Positions 39,101 to 54,100 of a stretch of DNA of 64,000 bases are shown here, piece after piece (the stretch's first letter is position 1; each line of letters starts with the position of its first letter). Source of the stretch: Dasyornis broadbenti (Eukaryota > Chordata > Aves > Passeriformes > Dasyornithidae); contig VZRN01004407.1 of assembly GCA_013397935.1 (NCBI GenBank), positions 3,441,865 through 3,505,864 on the forward strand. The letters are read 5' to 3'. The position numbers were made by a program, and so were the translations under genes. The notes beneath the pieces were generated by a model. The model was not told the DNA's origin. It worked only from the letters and a program-made list of their open reading frames with translations, and searched no databases.

Positions 39101-42100
39101 AAGTCAGTCCACACAGCTATCTCACACCTTTCTCACCTTAAGGCAGCATTTTCAGCACATATCTAAGGATGAATTCAGAGAGTATTTTAGTAGCTTGACT
39201 GCACTCTTCCAAGTTTCATCATTTTATTTATCTGCATTACATTTCAATAACATTGACTCCAGAAAATACTCCAGAAAATCTCTTTCTCCAAGGTACCATG
39301 AGTTTGGAGATTGCTAGGTTACTTCTATGAGGTAGTTTTCGAAAACATGTTCTAAGAATCTAAAAAATATTCTGGCTGGTCAGACCATGTGAATCGAAAT
39401 GATTTAATGTATCTTTATATTGAGCATAATTTGCTACATAAATCTGGTAAAAGCAAGAGACAGAAGCAGATGAGCAAACTAGTGGTAAAAAGCTTCTGAA
39501 ATAACAAGTGAGCCAAAAAAGACGCCTTAATTAAAAATTTTTTGAATGAGTGAAGAGGTGATACTGAGTTCCATGTATACAAATTTGCTCTCAGAGTCAC
39601 AGATCTGGATCAGACTTCAGACTGAGAAGTTTGGTTTCCTGCCCAGATCAGCTGCAGAGTAATTTCATGAAATTATCACAATTCAATAGAGAGACATGAA
39701 AAAAACCTTAACCCCTGTTCTACTTCAGCCTTGAAAATTGCTGAATTCACATACAGTTTAATTTGGGTCTGTACTTTGCTCCTCTGAACATTGCAAATGG
39801 AAATAACATTATAAACTCAATCCAAATCAGCATTACCTTCAGACACAGCTCCTATCCCATTACCTCTTTTTTTTTTTTTTTTTTAAGCCACATCAAAAGG
39901 AAAAATTGCTAATGAACATGCTAAGTAATGTAGCAGTTCCCTATTGGTCGTCATTATTTACATGGAAAGAGAAAATGAGTACTTAAAATAATAATAGTCA
40001 GTTGGTAATGTGATCACACATTCCAGATGATTTCCAATGTTTAAGGCATTAACCACAATAAAGTTTGATTTATTATTACATTTTCTGTACTTATTTTTCC
40101 ATGAATGGAATAAAACTGTGTCAGAAAGGAGCAGCTAAGTAAGACCATGATTTTTATTAGTCTGCAGGTATATAAACACGTGCACCCAGAAAAATCACTG
40201 AATATACTCTTAATTAAACTCCAAAATATTTATTTTCAATCAAATAATGTTTGGAAGAACCACTCTGAAAAAAAACAAGCTAACATGATGCCAATTTTTT
40301 TTCTTCAAATAACCAAACAGATGTCCCAATGAAATTTGCCATTATTCTTTCCAGGAGGAAAGCCTCCGTGACTTTTCCAACAACTTTAACAAAATTCACT
40401 CCAATTCTGTTTTCCTGGACAACATAGAAGGAAAAAGTAGGAAACTGGTTTTCTGAACTCATCTTATGAGGAAAATACCATTAAATCAATCTTCACTGAT
40501 ACTAAAACACCAGATTGAGCAGGAAAGTGCTATATTCTGCACACTCTTCTACTCAATTTGAGTTCTGTTTTTCTTAAAACTTGTGTGTGATTGCAAAGAG
40601 TACAATTTCAGCAGCGTATCATACAAAAGATACCGATGTATAGTTAGGTGGCCACATCTACTACTGCCGTATAACTGGTCCCTGGTTCTGCTGTCTGTAT
40701 TTTCTTATACATTCCTAAAAACATGGGAAGCATAGTGCTGAACTCCTCCCTTTTAATAAGGTTTGCTCTCTGAACTATTTGTAATAGCTACAAATTTGCC
40801 TGTTTTCCATGTAAGGACAACTGCTGCAGCTGTTCAAAGACCTAGGGGGAAACACTTCAAAACAAAACAAAAGCAACCAACCAATCATGAAACTGAAGTA
40901 TTAAGACAATTTGTTGGTATTGGCTAAGTATTACTCATGAGGAAAAAAAAGGGTCCAAGTAAATGAATAGTTCATTAGAACTGTTGTCAGTAAGATATGT
41001 GAGGTGCACTAGAGATGTCTAGTATCAACGTACACACCTTAGAAAACAAAGGTATCCTGCTAATATACAGCTGACACGGATGTAGACTGGGAGCCTAGCA
41101 ATTGAGTTCTGATTTTATCAACGCTTAGAAATAAAAGAACTCTACCTCCTGTCAGGAAACCATGCAAATGAGAAGCCTGCTGCACTGATCACTGTTCCAA
41201 GTCACTGATCTGACAGGGAAGGCTTCAATGGCTCAGGAAGCAAAGCCTCGACTGGGAGCTCTAACAATGGGCTGAAAAAGCAGCCACTTAGAGTGGCCTC
41301 CTGGATCACACCACTGTCGGCTACAACAGCTCTGTGTACACTGTCAAGTGGTTGGAAAGGCAAACCTGATCTTAAGTGTCATTCCATCCCCTGTAAGTAC
41401 TCACTATGTTAGTTCTGCTCTCAAAGTAACATCTCTTGAAAGATGATTAAGGTTGCTGAAAAAATAACGTTGTTGAGAAGTGTCTGATGGGGACTGCTGC
41501 TGTGAGGATCAAAACGTCCACAAAGAATTTCAATGTCCAAGGTCTCCCAGTCCACATCCCGTCCTGCCCAAACCACAACAGCATAAAATGATGGAATACT
41601 TTTTGTGCTGACGGGCTAAGGACTCATTTGGTCTAAAAACACATAAACAGGGTGAAAAAAGAAGTCATGTTTGTTTAGATACTCATGGTCGCTTGCTGGC
41701 ATAAACAGTTTTTGAATCACCAGCCTATTTCTTTCATCCTTTTCAGAGACCTTATGGTCTTTCACAGTATCTGACTTAGGACAAGAAAAAGAAGTTCCAA
41801 CACTAAGGTGAGAAATATTTGCTTGCCCAAACAGAAAAACACAGGACAGTTTGAATGTGCAGGTCTACAACAATGCTAAGCTATTCTAAGATGCAAAAGA
41901 TTCCTTCTTTGCAGAAGGTTTTCACAGAATAATGGACACAAATTTGTGGTGTAGTTTCTGTGTGGGTAAGTGTTGCCAAGCCCTTAAAAATATAAATGTG
42001 AAATAGCATCTCCTCATTACAGAATCCCTCCCCATCACTGTAGTACTAAGTAGTCTCATCATGTTTAATGTATTTCCATTTCTTCTTTGAGTTGTCAAGA

Positions 42101-45100
42101 ATCTCATCCCTATTTTACACCTGGGGACCTGGCGTACAGAAAGGTTAAGGATATATCTAAATGGCAAAACTATGTCCATCAAGTAAAATCTCTAACACAG
42201 ATGTGTCTTCAGGATAGACCTAATCCACCTACAATCTGCTTTTAAGCATACAATTTCCTTTGCAAAGAGAAGCTGGAAATACTAAGAGGGTTATGTCCAA
42301 ATAGAAAGTTCCTCTCTAAGAGTGCTTTGCACTGACAGTTCTAATACCCTGCATAACAAGGGACCCAGAGGACTTAACCAAAACCATGCACCCTGCTTTG
42401 TCACAGGCACCTCATTTAACTGAGATCTAATAAATAATAGATTAAAGCACTGGCCGCGATATTATCTCTTCTCTTGCTGTGATTCTTGTAAAATTGTACA
42501 ACAAGGACTTTCAAAAACAACTTTTAAAAAGCCAGGTCTCTTTCTGAAGACAGCTACAAAGATTTTATAATGACAACAAAAAATCAAACTGTTAGAGTAG
42601 GACTTTGCTCAGATGGTATCTGCTGATGGCCAAGGCATGCTCCAATCCAGTGCTGTAGGCATGTCCTGAGCAGCTGGAGATGTGAGCACCCGACACCCAC
42701 ACAGCACGTAGAACTAACCCGGGGTCTGCAGGGTGCCGTGGGACTCCAGAGCCTCCTCTGGGCTAAGTGACATGAGCCCAGGGCTTCAGCAGGGGATACT
42801 CAAGGACAAAGACTGCAGCGAATACTTCCACAAACTCCGTCTGAGGGAACATCATTCAATGTTGGTTTAAGTTTACCGGATTAAAGCAATGCAATGGTAG
42901 TGTTACTGAAATGGCTTTGATTTTGGCTCTTAGGTGTCCTTGAGTTGCACGATTTCAACTAATTATTCTGATGCTTATCCACCAAAATAAGAAGGGCCTG
43001 ATAGGAAATGATCACAAACATCAGCAGCTGCTACGCATAGATGCTACTGATACAGAGACAGCTGGGTACACATTTCTCCGGTCATTTCCTTGATGAATAG
43101 AGAGTGCACTGTTGCACATAAAAATGGCATTGTCAGCCTCTCTCAAAACACTATAGGTTCAGTCCTGATCTGAATGACTAAGACTTGTCTTTAAGCGACA
43201 GAGAGACTCCAAAATCTGTCAGTCCTTGTCCTGCTGGCATTCCACACTTAGGAAGACAATAGCTTTCACCAGCAACTCTCAAACCTGCAAGACATGCATC
43301 TGATTGTGCAAAAGGTTACAACGGACATGTCACTTAAGTGTACAGGGAACAGAGGTTTTTAAAAGGATTCTCATTCAGCCAGCTAGGTTCATGCTCCAGC
43401 AGGAGCCAGAAAAATGTCACCAAGGTCTCTGGGGAAACAGAACTAAGTGCTCCAGGCAGACAACCCAGGACAGTAGGCAAAACAACGTACAAGAGAAAGA
43501 GGAAATCTCTTCAAAGGCTAACAGGGGAAGGGGCAAAGCATGGGCATGTTGAAGCCTGCTCCTAAATGTCATTATTCAAGGGGAAGTAAATGACTCTTCC
43601 CCTCATACACAGGATGTGCTCTTCCCCCATAAGCTACCATTTAAAGAATCAACTAGTACTAACTAAGCATGCTATTAGCTGTTGATATTTAATAATACAA
43701 GAACAGAAGCTACAGTTCTGGCCTTGCCAGGCCTCTTGATTAAGGGCAGCATTGTAACTAACAGTGCCTTTGGCACTTTGACAGGTTCAGGAGGTTAGAG
43801 CAAATTTCTGACAGGATTTGCACATCAGTGCTTTACTGAATGACTCACTGACCAACCTTTCTGGACAAAAAAAAAAAAAAAAAAAACCAGAAAAATCGTG
43901 TGACTTTAGAAAAAAACTCAGCAAAATTATGACATTTTCTGACAAGGTATTGCTCCAGACCTTTAGATATGGTAAAGAGCAGAGCAGCACCTGCAAATCT
44001 TGGACAGTAGAATTTCTCTATTGTATCAGCAAAATGATTATTCAGTAATTGATATACTGGTGCCCCAGTAAAAAAAAATTGCCCAAGAGTCAGTGATAGG
44101 CATGAAGAAGGAAATTGTCAATAATATAGAGGGATGATCAAGAAAAACTCTGAGGGACTTCTAAATTAAACAAAGCTAGATCAGTAAATAGAAAAATCTC
44201 AGACCAAGGACACAGCAATTTATTTCTGTGTAAATCCACATTTACACCCTGAATACTTGAATCAGTCATGAATGTCTTGGCCTCCAGAGAATAAATGAAA
44301 ACAAAATACTCCATCAGCCAACCAAAAAAACCACACCAAAATCCCCCCAAAACTTCAACAAAAAAAAAGGAACAGAGAAACAAACAATTAAAAAGGAAAA
44401 AAACCCAAACAAACAAAACACAAAACTAGAAAAACACATACACACCAAAAAACCCCATGCACAACCCTACTAAACCATTCCCACAAAAGCAACAATCCAA
44501 GCTAAACCAATTTTGGAAGAAGATACTATCTGCATTAATCAGCTACAAAGCATTAAAAGGCTGTAAAAATACAAGAGCCCCTATACAAAGAAATATATAA
44601 GAAATATAAAAACAACACCAAAACCTAGGAAAATCATTTTCTAAGCTTCCTTCTAATGAGATGAATTAGGCCATGGAACGGTCCCTCTTGCTCATGAAGG
44701 CTGAAGTTGGACAGAACCCTGGAAATGCATACTGCAGGGAAACTTGGAAGCCAGACACTTTCAAACGTCCTTTCCATCTTTAGCCTTTCTTATTTTACAA
44801 CTTACAGGTCTAAACTGTTATACAGTTATAGAGTTTCCAGGTTTTCACTAAAACAGGGATGGGATATTTGTCATCGCAAAGCTGCCTCTAACAGGCAAGC
44901 CACAGTCGCTCAAAGGAACGAGACAAAACAGCGAGATGTCAGAGCTCTCCCGCTGAGTGCTTTAGTCCGAGTGCTCAGTTTAGCAACATGAAGATGTTTA
45001 TGCTGCCTGCAAGAGGACTTCAAATGGCTTGTCTACAGAAATTACTTTAGAGGAATATTATACATGACATCATCCAACTACATTAAGTCAGTTCAATTAC

Positions 45101-48100
45101 TGGTAATCAACTTAGAATATATCTGTGTAGTTATTTTTAGAGGTTTTACTGAGGTTTATTAGGAGAACATATTCTAGCACTCCTTTTATTAAGATGCCAT
45201 AATGCTCAGCTATTTTGGAAAAGGACAATTTTATTTTTATGCCTTTTGTGTAACATTTGGGGTTTTGAACAGTTTTATCCTTCCTTACACTCCCCAGAGT
45301 TAGTTACTTCTGAGGACAAATGTCCATTGATTAACAATAAAAACACACAGGTTGCAGAGAATTTAATTAAGGGATAGACTGCAGAGTGCCAGGTCTAACT
45401 ATCCAGGAATTTGCTTATCCCTTCTCAGTGAAGCTCAAGGAAACACTCAAAATCCTGACAGCCTCCAAAGAAGTTATGTTTCTCATTTTCAGAGTTCAAA
45501 ATAACACACGGAGTACAAAGGACAGTAGAGTTCCCAATAAACACACTGGGATAGCCAGGTTTACACTTTGCATGCCAGATGCTGCTGGGATGCGGTAACT
45601 CAGTGGCAGGGGGGCTCTGCAGCCCTGCCCGTGCTGCAGGGGCTACGCTACAATTTGCCACACAATAAAAAGGAGTTTCAGCTGCACACGGCAAGGCAGA
45701 CGTTTCTGTCCTACCATCACTACCCAGGGAAACTTCTCATTCCTCTGGGAGCTGGGAAAGGCAGTACGAATATTTTAGTATCATCTTCTGCCTACCTATT
45801 TCACATGGATGTTGCCTTACCTCTCACGCCATAATAAATCAGGATGGAATCCATAAAAATAATATCAAGCTAACGTGAGTGCAGTGAGGATAAGTTAAAG
45901 AGAAGGCAAGTTTAAAAAAAAGGTCTCCCTCCCACTCTCCACTTCCACCCTATCCTTAGACTAGCTTTTATTACTTGACCAACATTTTTTAAAGGTCTGT
46001 TTTGTTTTCTATACACATGTAACTCCCATTACTGTCAGTGGAAATTATGTATGCACATCAGTAGCAAACCAGACTGCAGGATATTTAGCTCTCTAAGGTA
46101 TCCATGTCCCTGTTACAGTCATGTTTCAGGAGAAAAGCCAACAAATATATTTGGAATCCTGCCTTTAAACAAACACCATATTACAACAGGCAAAAGTACT
46201 GCCTGATTCTTCCAAATGGAGGCAATACCCAAGAGAGAATCCTACTTAACCAACAAAAGAATGGATTAACAGCATTTATCTTTTCCCACCATTCCCACAA
46301 CGCTGCAATGTCTTATGATGAAATTGATAAGAAATATCTTTGTAGAGAAACAAAACCAGGCTTTTTTCACCAACCTTTATTCTGAAATAGTTTAAAAATT
46401 ACAGCAATACTTGAGAATAGCAAACAAGACGACTGTAATATTTAGTTACTAGAACTAAGAGTACTTTTCCGTTCACAGACCACAAAGAGCTTTTACAATA
46501 TTGGATCTCCATTGCCATAAACTGGAGGAGGAAATAAGGGATGAAGTGGAATAAATTTGGCCAAGAATTGCAATGACAAGGAAACCATTTTTCCTAACTC
46601 CTCATCTGACATTTTGTCCTCTGCAGCCTGTCAAACACTTCTTGACAAGTCAGTGTGCTGCCCTCTCAGAAGCCAAAATCCCATGAGATCATGGAGGTCA
46701 TTCTATTCCACATTAAGAATCCTGATATGCAAAAGTTCTGACAATAACCTGTTCATTCAACTTGCTATTATTCTCCCAAGTATGAACAAACCTCCCTTCA
46801 GATACCTATAGCAGTTTTCTTCCTCAGGCTTTTATATTCACGCCTCTCCAGTGTCCCTCGACTTCTAAGGCTAAGAGTGAAAAACGTGCATTAGCAGCAG
46901 CATATTCATCACTCTGTGCCTTAAAATCAGAGGAAGGCACTTGATTTCCAGTAAGAGCATGTCTTTTCATTCCACCACTAATCATCTCACTGCAATGTTT
47001 TCCCTAAACCACACTTAATGTTTTTATTTAGAAATTAAATCTAATCATGAATGCAGGGATGGGAAATACAGAGTCTCCGGGCACAGACACTTGTCCTGCC
47101 AGGCTACACACCATCCGACTGTAAAAGCAATCATGCTTTTTACAACCCTGTATTTCTTCAATGAACTCACTGCTCTCTCTGTGCCAAATGAAATTCTGAC
47201 AGGGTCTCAAAACCAACACAAAAGGTGAAATGAAACTTAATGAGAGTTCTGCAGCTGAAATCCACAAAGCTTGATCCTACTCAAAGTTGTTTCACTTCTG
47301 TCACAGGAGGAAAACTCATAATAGACCTTAAGCTCCCTCTGAACACCTCTGTTTGAAAAAACAGACCCATATTAACAGTGTATTAGCAGCCACAAATGCT
47401 CGTCTAGACATTACAGCTACAGCCTCCTTCTTCAATCCTCTCTGGCTCATATATATCTGTACGCACTATGTTGTGTTCATCCACATGGTTTTCTTGGCAA
47501 TTTGGATCACTCAAGGACCCTGGCCTGAATATTTCTCTAGAAATATCCAGTGCATCAGTTTTACTTATAAAAGTGATTAATTGAAGACTCTAAGCTGTTA
47601 CTGCCTTGAATAGGAAATAAAATGTCACTCAGCAAGCCATAAATCATGAAAGCTGCCAATAAAAGCACCTGAACCGTACAAGTCAGAATCATGCAAGCCT
47701 ACTATCTGGAAAAAAAGGCACATCCTTGCAACAAAATAATACGAATTACTTGTTTTATTAAACAGCTATGCAATTTTCATCCTTCCCTGATTTATCATGG
47801 ATAATAAGCTTGTGGATGCAAACATTCAGGCATTTTTAATTTTTTTTTTTTTTTTTTTTTTTAAGGGTGTGAGTCATAAGGATTGATCCAAGCCGTCTGA
47901 AGGCAGCAGTGCTTGTTAACGTTTGGACAAAATTTAAACTCTTTTTGGTGAGTGCCTATCTTATCTCCTTCTAGTTCATTTATTTACTTTTTTCCCCCAC
48001 CCCCTTAATAATTTAACAGACTGACAGCAAAGAACTGCATGATTCTCAAGTAACATATTGACTTTGTAAGGAGTAAATGAAACAAATTAATTCATTTAGT

Positions 48101-51100
48101 AAAACTTACTTGTAATGAAAATACATCTATCATAACAAGATTAATTTCATCAAGCACACTGTCTATTAGCTTGTAAAGAAATACTGTAAAATAAAAGCAG
48201 CCTTGCTGGCACATTGTATTGTCTTCCATAAGGTGTTTGTTAAACAGTGTAGCTATATTGTGATAGTGGCTTTCACTGTAAATCTGCTTCTCTCATCAGT
48301 GTTGTTTTCTCTATTTTCAAGAAATCTCTTTTGCATGTGGCAGCACAGGAAGAAAAAGCACTTCAGTAAGGCAACTCCTACTCTCCTTTACAATGACTGT
48401 GGAAATAGCATTGAGTATTTATTTTATTTATGTGTGACAGACCTTATATAGAAATATACAATGTATGTATCATGTATAAATACATACCATATGTAGCATG
48501 CTAAAATGTGCAGCGACAATTTAACACAATCAAGTTACCATGCTTTCACTTTTTCACAGCAGGAATGGTACACAACAATCACTAACAGAGTCTGCACTAC
48601 ATGGATCTTGCAGTTTTCTAATAAATCAAATGGCCTGGTGAAGAAAGCTATCTTAAGTTGCATTGTTCTCAGGAAATTAAAAATGCTTCACAGTACGTGA
48701 CACCTATCAAGAGTTGTGAATAATTATAATTGTAGTCTAACAAAACCAATCTGCTTCATAATTTTTTACAGTGTTTTTGACTGCCATACCTAAATGCTGC
48801 CTCAATAAATTATTTCTATCCTCACAGATTAAGAGTGGCTGTAACAGAAGACTCTGGTCATTTCCCCCATCTCCAAACAGAGCGTCTCAGAGCACAGGGC
48901 TATCTTTAAATTTGGACTCAGTGTTTTCTAATTTTTTAATAGAGCATTTAAAATGTGGGGTGTTCCTGTTTCAACCCAGTCTTTTCACTGCCCATGTTTC
49001 CCCATGAGCAAACAGTCTGATCCTGAATTTTCATGTGTTTTGCTCAAGATCTTACAAAGTGCCTTGCTCCAGAAGAACACGGTAAATGAAAAGGTAATAC
49101 TCTTGGCTTAGCAGGAATGTTTTCTTGATCCCACCCCTTCACCTGCAGAAAATAATGTCATTTCTTTGAAGTAGATAATGAGAAGAGCAACAATCTGGCT
49201 GTCAACCACAACAGCAAGATTTTGCATTGCAGAAGCATCCCCAGGTGATGAACAAGAAGTATGGATGGAACTGCCATGTGAAGAGAGCTAGGCACAGCTT
49301 GTTTCTGAAAAAAAGTAACTCTCTGAAATATCCTTGTTATTCCATTAGATTTTTCTTGTTCCTTTGCTGCAGCTGTCTCTAACAAGAAAATTTTTAAAAA
49401 GCAAACACAGGTGTTTATTCAAGGATCAATTCACCTGCTGTTCCTCTGCTCCACCTGTTCCTGTCGCTCACTACCTGGGCCAGCCGTACAGCTGGCATGA
49501 CTCATCTCTGCACGAGTACATTTTCAAATGATCTATTTTCAGGGGTTTGGTTCTGCAAAAGGAGAAGGAAGGATAAAGACCCTTCTTTAATACCACATCA
49601 TTTATCTACTTTGCATCTCTCTTTTACCTTTTCTGAAACAGCAAAAGCACAGTGCCTGAAACCTCCAGGCTTCTGAATGCCAGGCTAATGTGCAATTCAC
49701 CCCTTTGTAATGAAAGGCATCATAATTCATGGGCATCTGCATCATCCTCCTCCAGATAACAATTTACTGAAGCAGCGAAAAGGAAAGAGCTTTCCAAGTT
49801 GGTTGCAAAATTTCAGATCCATGTTTGAATGGAGTTGATGGATTTCCAGAAGCAGAGTGGAGTGCTCTGCTTTGAATTAGCCATTATCTTTTACATCCCT
49901 CCATGTTTCCTGTCATCACAAAAGAAGATGAGTTACCCTTTAACTTACTGTAGAATAATCTCTGACTACCAGCAAAGGGGTAGTTAATGCTATTGGCAAG
50001 GATGATTTAGGAGACAATTTCAAAGTTCAGCTAACTATAAAAACAGAAGTCATACTAAAACAGCCTCATTCATTCTGCATACCGAGTGTGAAGGAAGCAG
50101 GGCTTAATACCACAAGGGCTGGGAGATGTGACAGTATGATGCAAAACGGCAGTTTCTCACTTTCTCCCTTGACAAATGTATCCAGCTTTGCTGGCAGGAA
50201 TAGGTGCTCATCAACCACTGCTAAAATATAATATATTAAGTATGACATCAGTGCCCAGACCAGATCTGACAGGCCTAAGTGTATGAAGAGGAAATCCTTA
50301 CCTTACAGACACAGCAGAATAATCCTTACTTTACAACTTTCATATTTAAACAAACCAAGTAACGTGACAGCTGCAGATAGGATATATTCTGACAAAGGTT
50401 TGATTCTAAACTTATTTTTAAACATATTTTTAAGCCTCCTACAATGGAAATGCCCATTGTTTCAGAAAGTTACCAGTCCTTTCCTGTGCTTTAAGAATAG
50501 CAGCAAATGCCCTCAAGTTATTTGACAGTCAGAAACCTTTTTGCTTTGACTTTTTTCCTCGACTTGTATGTCTCTCAATCCTCATCCTCTTTTTACAACT
50601 AAATGCATGTTTATCATCAAGGCTTTAATTGCAAACACTACTGAAATAGTTTAATAAGGCCTCTCAGATCTTCACTATGTTCTTTACTGACAGTTCATCA
50701 GAAACCTACAGTTTAAGAAGTAAACTTAAACAGTGTTTAAAAGGTAAAACATTTTCCCATGGATATTCAGCTGCCAGAGGCACAATACAGAAACACTGAC
50801 ATCAAAACAAAGACCACCACCATCTGTCAATTACATACTGAAGAAAACCACAGTTTGAGAAGTACCACTCCAGAGAGAGTAAACCCAAATAAACTTGTGT
50901 ATATTTATCTGTGTACTTGAGAATAAGTTTACTCTTAAGTTTATAATGAGAAACACAGACTCCTGAAAATGCGAAGTGCCTTAAATGCACCTGATTCTCC
51001 ACCAGCATTTGCAAAATAACAGGAACATTATTTAGGGAGATAAAATCAGCAAAACAGTCCATGTGTCTATTTAATTTCTAGTGTACTCATTTTATGTCAC

Positions 51101-54100
51101 TCTGCAACTTCACACATCATATATCACCACACAACATCTTGTTATTAAAAACCAACCATAGATACTTAAAACAGAGAGCCCATGCAAAATTTCTGTGTGA
51201 TACTCCATTTACAGGATTGCTGGGTGATCTCTGCCTAGGGCTTGAAGACCCTGTTAAATATTGACCTAACTCTGGCAGCAATCATGATGCCCTTCACTGG
51301 CCATTTGTTCCCACACCAATCCAAGTGGGTAACTTCTTTACCCACACAGCTCTACAAAAACATCACCAATGAGAAAGTTGCCAATGACCACACTCAAATT
51401 ACTTTAAGACTTCAGTGTTAATGTCTCATTGAGATAAATGGAACAATCCCTCACTTTCACAGTTTTTCTTCCAAAGTGATTTGCAAACTCTGGAAGTTCT
51501 CAACCAAATGTGTCTTTCATAACCTGATGTTGGGAAAAGCTACCACGTCAAAAGGAACAGAAACTAAGTCCCACTGTGCTCTCCATAAGCGAGTATCGCA
51601 TCTTCAAAAGAAAAAAAACCCCACTATTAATAAGTGACAATTTCATTCTTGTTTTTATTATTTTACAGTCCACAGGTTACCTAAAATCTAAATGAAAAAT
51701 TCATCTTCATTAAGTAATGCTAAAAAATACAATGATCCCATTAAACACACAAGCAAACCATTATAGGAAAATCTTACACATTCTGGTTTTGACAGGACTT
51801 TTACATTGACAGTTTCTTGTTTTTTTCCTAAGCTTCAGTCTGTTTTCTCTCATCCAGCAGAAATGGTATTAGCAACAGAAAATAAACAAGCATTTTAACA
51901 TCCACTTCGCTGAAATTCCCCCAGGTAAGTAAAACAGGTACAGAAGCTGGAGGGTAGTACCTAAATTAATTTCACTGGGGTTTTTTATGATTTTAATTTC
52001 TTCTCCCATTGATAAATTTTTTTTAAGCTCATTTTTTTCTAAACAGGGTTGTATTTTGGGACTCTGGTCATCCCTAAGTCCATGTGGACATTTACCAAAA
52101 AAAGGTACAGGCAGGCTTTTGCACAAAACACTTCAGTGTTGATACCATTTTAGCAATATACTCCCTAATCCAGGGATATATCTACATCTGTTATCTGGTA
52201 GTATCTAAGGGCAGTCATAATTAAAGCTATTAGACAGAGAAAAGGGAAAGATGAGGTGTTCTGCAGTTTCGCCAAATCACTTCTGTGATGATAATGCTCC
52301 TTCCTATCTTTTTAATGAATGCGGAAAGAGCTAAGGCTCAAGGTTTTCATTCTATTGCAAAACTGATTAGACTCACAAGCTATTCAAAAGTTAAATGCAG
52401 AAAAAAAATCCAAAAAACCCATTCCTCCCAGACAAAATCACATATCTAAACAATCACAGATGTTGTGACAGTGTCTGCACTCTCTATGGGGACATTTGGA
52501 AAGGTAATCACATATCCAGTGCAATTTCATTTTCAACGGCAGTTCCACACATTTGCGGGCTTCTATCCAAATGCCAGAAAAGGTGACAAGGTAACAATTC
52601 TGTTTCAAATCAAGACTAGCTAGGATTGAGTTCAGTCCTTGCAAAGGAGGAACAATAGTCTTCTTCTTCATAGTGATTTCCTGTGTCTTTCTTGCATTCA
52701 GAGTGGGATAAAGTCTATTGTTATGCCACGCTAGTACATATAGGGTAAATAAAAATCTTCTAAAAATGGGAAATAGGATAACATTATAGGATTGCAGCAT
52801 ATTCCCCTGGAGTTTTGTAAAACGCCTTATCATCAGTTCCTTCCATGAGACCAGTGCTGCCAACCAACAGTAGCCAAGTAGCTCATGCCCCAAACCCTAT
52901 TTTAAATTAAGCATATTTAAACATAAACATTTAAATTGAAAATGCAAAACTATAATGAATGCAGTGGAAGATGCTAAGTGTGAAACAGAACCAACAGTAG
53001 AAAAACACAAGCTGCAGTTCTTCAAAGATTAAAATCTAAAAAAGCATTGCATTGATAAAAGGGAAAGTTCTCAGTAGCAGAAGTCAAAGACAGATAAATG
53101 GTCCTGGCAGTTGCAATTTAGGACTCAGGGTGGAAAATATTGACAGTAGAGTTATAATCCCAGTGCTAATTTTTTTCATGGTCTCTCTGCTAACATTAAA
53201 TTCTCATTTAACAAGAACTATCTACCAAACCATAAATCCAGTTTAATTCTTAAGAAAATGGATTCTCAAATCCTGTGTCTACTTCAACAAACATCATCAC
53301 TGCAATGCATTTCATTTTTTAATCTGAAGAAAACAGCACTCTTTATACTTCTGGGTGACAAGGTTAGGCCATATGTATACAGACTTTTTCAAGGCCTTAA
53401 TTGGAAATGCTCAGTGCCAGTGTGAGGTCCCCAATTCATTGCCTGGGATTTGAGAAGGCTGAGTATGGAATTAGAAATTGATTTTTGAGAAGACAAAGAC
53501 CACCACATATCAAATATATCCCTGGGGATACTCTGAAAACCAGAAACTCCAGAAGCTCGTCTTGACATCAAAGGCATCTAACTCCTGTCTATTCAGCTGT
53601 TGATGATTAATATAAGTATTTGATATCAACTCTCAAATTGCATTAACTGCAGACTAAGTTACCATGATCTCGTAAGGAGCCCTGATTTACCAAACACCAG
53701 ACATTAACTTCAGCAGACATACAAAGGCTGCATTTGTCCTGTTTCTTACACCCTAAGCACAAAACTCTAAGAAGATGAACTTGAAAGTTTCCAAGAGAGG
53801 TCATCTAACTCATCCAAGGTAGGACTGATTATACAGAACCAACATCAATACATTCTGTCCCACCTGTTCTTAAGATACTCCCAATTAACAGAAACCCCAC
53901 AATAACTGCAGACAACAGATCCTTGTATCTCCCTGCTACCAAAATGTTTCCCTTATATCACTTGCTATGTCCCAACTGTTTTGTTTCCACCATTACTCGA
54001 TTTCTACCCGTACATCCATCTTCATAATACCTCTGCATAAACTGAAAAATTTGAACTCTGTGCTTTCTCAGTTGTTTTTGTGGATAAATATTGCCACTCA

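Larger units (their letters stand above)
36366..44289. other. Intron 1 segment without genes
   Basis: Non-coding apart from the MIR-like relic at 42040 and the enhancer-like stretch at 38440. A POU-type octamer ATGCAAAT lies at 41162-41169, with a SOX-like AACAATG near 41264. Confidence 0.8.
44481..53789. other. Intron 1 segment without genes
   Basis: AT-rich with the long T run at 47840 and a weak SINE-like relic at 46460. A minus-strand open frame of 151 codons (52438-52893) has no recognisable domain. Confidence 0.8.

Noticed and set aside
44138..44416. Phenylalanine-rich minus-strand frame that could look like a membrane protein
   Set aside because: The hydrophobic residues come from the A/C-rich low-complexity tract read on the opposite strand.
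47840..47862. Long T run as the tail of a processed pseudogene or SINE on the minus strand
   Set aside because: Sequence beside it resembles no gene or SINE and no target-site duplication is visible.
52438..52893. Minus-strand open frame of 151 codons in intron 1
   Set aside because: No domain, homology, start context or codon bias that I can recognise. In 64 kb of AT-rich DNA a frame of this length can arise by chance.
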